Assembly (NCBI GenBank): GCA_037127915.1
Contig: JBAXXL010000021.1
Span: 1-64,000, forward strand
DNA: 64,000 nt
Direction of reading: 5' to 3'
From: JBAXXL01 sp037127915
GTDB taxonomy: Bacteria > Bacteroidota > Ignavibacteria > Kapaibacteriales > UBA2268
Shown here: in pieces, positions 60,467 through 64,000 of the stretch
How positions within the stretch are numbered: the stretch's first letter is position 1
Layout: every line of letters begins with the position of its first letter
Notes under the pieces: generated by a model
Databases searched by the model: none
What the model was told of the DNA's origin: nothing
Seen by the model: the letters and a program-made list of their open reading frames with translations, nothing else
Position numbers and translations under genes: made by a program

Positions 60467-61765
60467 TTGACGACTAATGGCGCTGGTGTTACAAGTTGGA
60501 CAACTGTAGGCGGTGGCGGCGGTGGTGCCAGTTGGCTATTACATGGAAATGGCGCTACAACACCAGGCACAATGTTCTTAGGAACACTTGATGCTCAAGA
60601 TGTAGTGTTTAAATTGAATAATACAGTAGCTGGTATACTTGGCACTGATAATAATACTTCATTTGGTTTGAATTCTATGCACAATGTTGTAACAAGTGGA
60701 AGTAACACAGGTATGGGTGCAGAAGCTTTATATACTCTTACATCAGGAACCGAGAATACTGCCGTTGGATATCAATCCATGTATACGAACAGTACAGGTA
60801 ATTATAATACTGCAGTAGGCACAAAAGCTCTATATTCTAATGGAGCCGGAATGAATAATACTGCAACTGGTTTTGGGGCTCTATACTCCAATGGAACCGG
60901 ATATTACAATACTGCTTCAGGTTATGAATCACTTCACGAAAATTCTACCGGATCATGGAATACTGCTTCCGGATATAATGCTATGTACAGCAATAGCTCA
61001 GGTGCTTATAATTCTGCATTTGGATATAACGCACTTTATTTTAATACTGATGGAAACAATAACGTTGCTATAGGTTACGATGCCGGTAGTCTCAAAGCTG
61101 ATGGAAGTACTTCTATGACTTCAGCATTAAATTCTATTTATATCGGTAACGGTGCTAAAGGTGCAATGGCCGCAAATACTAACGAAATAGCTATTGGTTA
61201 TAATGCAATTGGGGCTGGGAGTAATACGATTACTCTTGGTAGTTCGAGTAGTATGGGCTTATACTCTTTAGCGGTAGTTAATACAACCACTGCAAATCCT
61301 CCTAACGTGTTTGTTGATGCAAATGGACAAATAATGAAGAGTACAACTGGTGGCGGTGGATCGAGTTCCGCTTACGCGCATTGCTACAAATTAGCTGTAG
61401 GTGCAGAAACGAATATTGCCGCTGGTGCCGATATAACTCTTTCAAATAATGGACCAATTCAAGATATTAGTCATACTGCCGGCTCAGCTGATGTAACTAT
61501 CAACACAACAGGTGTATATAAGATTGACTATGGTATAGTACTCTTCTCCGGTATTGGTACTGAATTGGCACTTTTAGTTAATGGTGTTGCTGCTCCAAGT
61601 GCAAGGATTTATTGCGAAAGTGCGGCAGGCAGTTTTCACGGTTCAGCAATATTAAGTTTAAACGCTACCGATGTGATTAAATTAAGAAATAATTCTTCCG
61701 CGGGAATGATAATTTCAGCTTCTCCAAATCTAGGTGCTGAAATGACAATAACTAAAGTGAACTAA
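60467..61765 (+). CDS. Adhesin-like protein, C-terminal part (head repeats + BclA/C1q-like domain)
   Basis: 432 residues if started at TTG 60467, but the open frame runs on from the TGA at 60305 in the same phase and encodes TVTSVSVVTANGVSG, the expected continuation. It has about seven 16- to 18-residue head-type repeats (NTAVGYQSMYTNSTGNY, NTASGYESLHENSTGSW), like YadA-type collagen-free heads. The C-terminal ~130 residues resemble the BclA/C1q-TNF-like fold (GVYKIDYGIVLFSG, ELALLVNGVAAPSARIY, GSAILSLNATDVIKLRNNSSAG), which trimerises. A terminator follows at 61849. Translation of this half would need readthrough or internal initiation. Confidence 0.7.
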   Translation: MTTNGAGVTSWTTVGGGGGGASWLLHGNGATTPGTMFLGTLDAQDVVFKLNNTVAGILGTDNNTSFGLNSMHNVVTSGSNTGMGAEALYTLTSGTENTAVGYQSMYTNSTGNYNTAVGTKALYSNGAGMNNTATGFGALYSNGTGYYNTASGYESLHENSTGSWNTASGYNAMYSNSSGAYNSAFGYNALYFNTDGNNNVAIGYDAGSLKADGSTSMTSALNSIYIGNGAKGAMAANTNEIAIGYNAIGAGSNTITLGSSSSMGLYSLAVVNTTTANPPNVFVDANGQIMKSTTGGGGSSSAYAHCYKLAVGAETNIAAGADITLSNNGPIQDISHTAGSADVTINTTGVYKIDYGIVLFSGIGTELALLVNGVAAPSARIYCESAAGSFHGSAILSLNATDVIKLRNNSSAGMIISASPNLGAEMTITKVN

Positions 61766-61848
61766 AAAAACCAACTTAAATCAAATAATAAGCTGAAGAA
61801 AAGATAGAAATTCATATGGCAACACCCTTAAGGTTTGCTTACTAATTG

Positions 61849-61880
61849 AAACTCAGGGATTCAAAGCCCTGAGTTTTTTT
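61849..61880 (+). terminator. Terminator after the BclA-like gene
   Basis: AAACTCAGGG (61849-61858), eight-base loop, CCCTGAGTTT (61867-61876) then T-run to 61880. The stem core matches the hairpin at 59014, supporting segment duplication. Confidence 0.85.
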
Positions 61881-61901
61881 ATTTCTAGAAATTAAAAAAA
61901 T

Positions 61902-61995
61902 CCTACCTTAAGAATAAAGATTCTAAGTTTTCAAGATAGAAATTAGGTCAAAAAACGACTTTTTATATTGTAAAACTTAACAGATGGGAAACCAT
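61902..61995 (+). promoter_or_regulatory. Duplicated 94-base leader, copy 2
   Basis: Near-copy of 59140-59233, the same length up to the ATG. The stem near its middle changed (AGGTC../..GACTT) and the RBS reads GATGGGAAA, weaker than in copy 1. Confidence 0.7.
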
Positions 61996-63860
61996 ATGTA
62001 AAAAAATTCTTAATCTTATAGTATTGACTGTGTTAGCAATTACAAGCTCCATAGACATGGAACCGGTTCGAATAGCAGGTCAAGCTTCGTCAGCTCAGGT
62101 CAAGAATCGCGCATATGGACTTCCGCTTAGAGTTTATGATGTTGCAAATGACCAAATTGGCGCGGAAGTCAATTGTGGTTCAATTGACTTTGACGATATG
62201 GGTGTATTTTCATTTGTGTGGAATTCATCAATAACATACAACCAACTTTATACAATTAAAATCTCTCTCACATCAAACGGCCTTGTAATTTTCGAAAGTC
62301 GCATAGACAAATTAGTAATTGCACAAACACAATATGGTGCATTTGTTGATCCAGTAGAAATCAACGGGACACCTACTGCTGGTGAAATATTAACTTCTAA
62401 TGGTACTACTGCATATTGGGCAAGTCCGATACCAGCACTTGGAACTGGCGATCTAGTAAGTACAACCAATGGTGTTATAATATCCGGCGGGATTGGGGCT
62501 GTTATTGGAAGTGGTACTGCAATTGATATAGAAACAGCTGACGCAACAACAACTGGTCTAATTTCAAACATTGACTGGACCATTTTTAATGCTAAAATCA
62601 CCAATGCTACTCATACCGGTGATGTTTCCGGCTCTGGCTTGTTAACACTTGCCACCGTAAACACAGATTTGAGTACATATAATAATGTAACAATTAACGC
62701 TAAAGGTTTAGCAATCGCCGGCAGCAATGTTGCATATCTTACCTCGTTCACAGAATCAGACCCTTTTTTTACAGCTTGGGATAAAAGCACAGGCATTAGT
62801 ATAATATCATCTCAGGTTTCTGACTTTGGAACGAGCGTAGCAAACAATTCCGCTGTTTTAGCAAATACAGCTAAAATCACCAATGCTGACCATACCGGTG
62901 ATGTTTCCGGATCAGGTTTGTTAACACTTGCCACTGTTAATGCAGACTTGGGTACATATAATAATGTAACAATTAATGCTAAAGGTTTAGCAATCGCCGG
63001 TAGTAATATTGCATATCTAACCTCAGTCACAGAAGCAGACCCAATTTTTATAGGTTGGAATAAAAGCACAGGTATTAGTATAACCTCTTCTCAGGTTTCT
63101 GACTTTGGAGCAAGTGTAACAAACAATTCTGCTGTTTTGGCAAATACAGCCAAAATTACCAATGCTGATCATACAGGTGATGTTTCCGGATCGGACTTAT
63201 TAACACTTGCCACAGTAAATACAACTACACCAGGTGTATATGGAACAAGCACAGCGGTTCCAACAATTATCGTAAATGGCAAAGGTTTAGTAACTGCATC
63301 AAGTTCTACATCAATAGCTTTTCCAGTTACCTTTGCCGGTACTGAAGATTTGACCAATAAAACTTATAATGGTTATACTTTACCTGCTGTAAATGCAGGT
63401 GATAATAATAAAGTCTTATCAACTGACGGTACTGGCGGTAGAAGTTGGACAACTCCAAGTGGCTGCAGTGCAGCCTCTTATGCATACTGTTATGACAGTG
63501 TCGGCGGAACATTGTCTGCTAATACCGACATAGTGCTTAATTCAAACGGAGTTATGAGCAATATTACACATACTGAGGGAGAAACTGGTATTACTGTAAC
63601 TACTGCGGGAGTTTATAAAATTGATTATGGAATAAATGTTAATAATAACATCGGTGTGGCTTTAGCAATTAGCATTAATGATGTTGTTGAAGAAAGTTCA
63701 AGGATTTATTTTGTGAGTGCTTTTTCAAAATTATGCTAGTTCAGTCATTCTAAGCCTAGCCGCAAATGATGTAATAAAACTAAGAAATGCTTCCGCCGTA
63801 GTAATTAATAGACCTGCTGTAGGGGTAAATACGCATATTGTAATTACAAAATTTAACTAA
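61996..63860 (+). pseudogene. Broken adhesin-like gene (start lost, 3' frameshift)
   Basis: The intact relative begins ATG-TTT-AAA; here a two-base loss gives ATG-TAA, so the frame is closed at once. The body stays open from about 62000 (first TTG 62024) to TAG 63737-63739. It contains the shared anchor domain (MEPVRIAGQASSAQVKNRAYG), two and a half 93-residue fibre repeats (HTGDVSGSGLLTLATVN, NNVTINAKGLAIAGSN, SQVSDFGTSVANNSAVL), and a BclA-like domain. After 63725 the similarity continues in a +1 frame (SSVILSLAANDVIKLRNAS) to TAA 63858-63860. Both lesions suggest a pseudogene; sequencing error remains possible. Confidence 0.75.
62592..63232 (+). repeat. 279-base coding repeats in the broken adhesin gene
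   Basis: The word CTAAAATCAC/CCAAAATTAC recurs at 62592, 62871 and 63150, a period of 279 bases (93 codons). The third unit is truncated and leads into a Gly/Thr-rich tail. Confidence 0.85.
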
Positions 63861-63890
63861 AATCGAATCAGAGTATTATATAAAAATCTC

Positions 63891-63916
63891 TTGCCTCGGC
63901 GAGGGATTATTTTTTG
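63891..63916 (+). terminator. Weak terminator candidate
   Basis: CCTCG-G-CGAGG (63894-63904) is followed by GATTATTTTTTG. Short stem with very small loop, located 30 bases after the end of the broken adhesin gene. Confidence 0.35.
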
Positions 63917-63939
63917 AACATTTGAATTATTTATTGCGA

Positions 63940-64000
63940 ATGGTTATTTTTGTTAATGGAGTTGTTGCTCCAAATGCAAGGGTTAATTTCCAAAATGCAC
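63940..64000 (+). pseudogene. Fragment of a further BclA-like copy at the window end
   Basis: From ATG 63940 the frame reads MVIFVNGVVAPNARVNFQNA, matching LLVNGVAAPSARIYCESAA in the BclA-like domain of the gene at 60467. Nothing of the N-terminal part precedes it, so it is a detached remnant or the tail of a rearranged copy continuing past the window. Confidence 0.6.

Overview
The window is an AT-rich bacterial chromosome segment. The type IX secretion (T9SS) signature is strong: a DUF4835/PorD-type protein, at least eight secreted proteins with C-terminal sorting domains of the PNP...G.Y type, and promoters of the Bacteroidota form (TTG, 19 bases, TAnnTTTG). GlnRS and GluRS occur together, UGA is an ordinary stop, and prfB keeps its programmed frameshift. 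I infer an FCB-group organism (Bacteroidota/Chlorobiota/Ignavibacteriota, possibly a Kapabacteria-like lineage). The exact phylum is an inference, because there is no rRNA in the window.

Layout. 0.2-7.4 kb: PorD-like protein, a T9SS beta-propeller protein, thrS (minus), an OmpA-like protein, a methyltransferase and a DUF2795 protein. 7.4-14.5 kb: an Omp85/BamA-like protein that appears to start at an ATT codon, then rsfS, pgsA, a TPR protein, a DUF3467 protein and a GH57 branching enzyme. 14.7-22.7 kb, all minus strand: a small thioredoxin-like/propeller pair, then a nine-gene run starting with an ATP:cob(I)alamin adenosyltransferase and continuing into five LeuD-like swivel modules in four genes with no LeuC partner, followed by an NTF2-like secreted protein and an outer-membrane barrel candidate. 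23.1-31.6 kb: four tandem Asp-box propeller T9SS paralogues and a lipoprotein, every spacer exactly 20 bases. 31.7-40.9 kb: housekeeping genes (glnS, gltX, trmH, recF, dnaN) separated by repeat-rich spacers. 41-51 kb: psd-pssA-M14 peptidase operon, a leucine-rich T9SS protein, a T9SS serine-protease-like protein, an MCE/MlaD protein, an O-methyltransferase and prfB. 51.3-52.7 kb: rsmB (minus). 53-64 kb: a small T9SS protein followed by a giant repetitive tail-fibre-like protein and a decaying family of BclA/C1q-like adhesin genes (one split by an in-frame TGA, one with a broken start and a 3' frameshift, one cut by the window end).

The most unusual items are: (1) the expanded, partly motif-degenerate LeuD-like module array; (2) the decaying adhesin family with a duplicated 94-base leader; (3) the homogenised Asp-box/T9SS paralogue array; (4) dispersed palindromic repeats and short tandem arrays that start at stop codons; (5) the ATT start. 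No tRNA, rRNA, CRISPR array, transposase or integrase was recognised.
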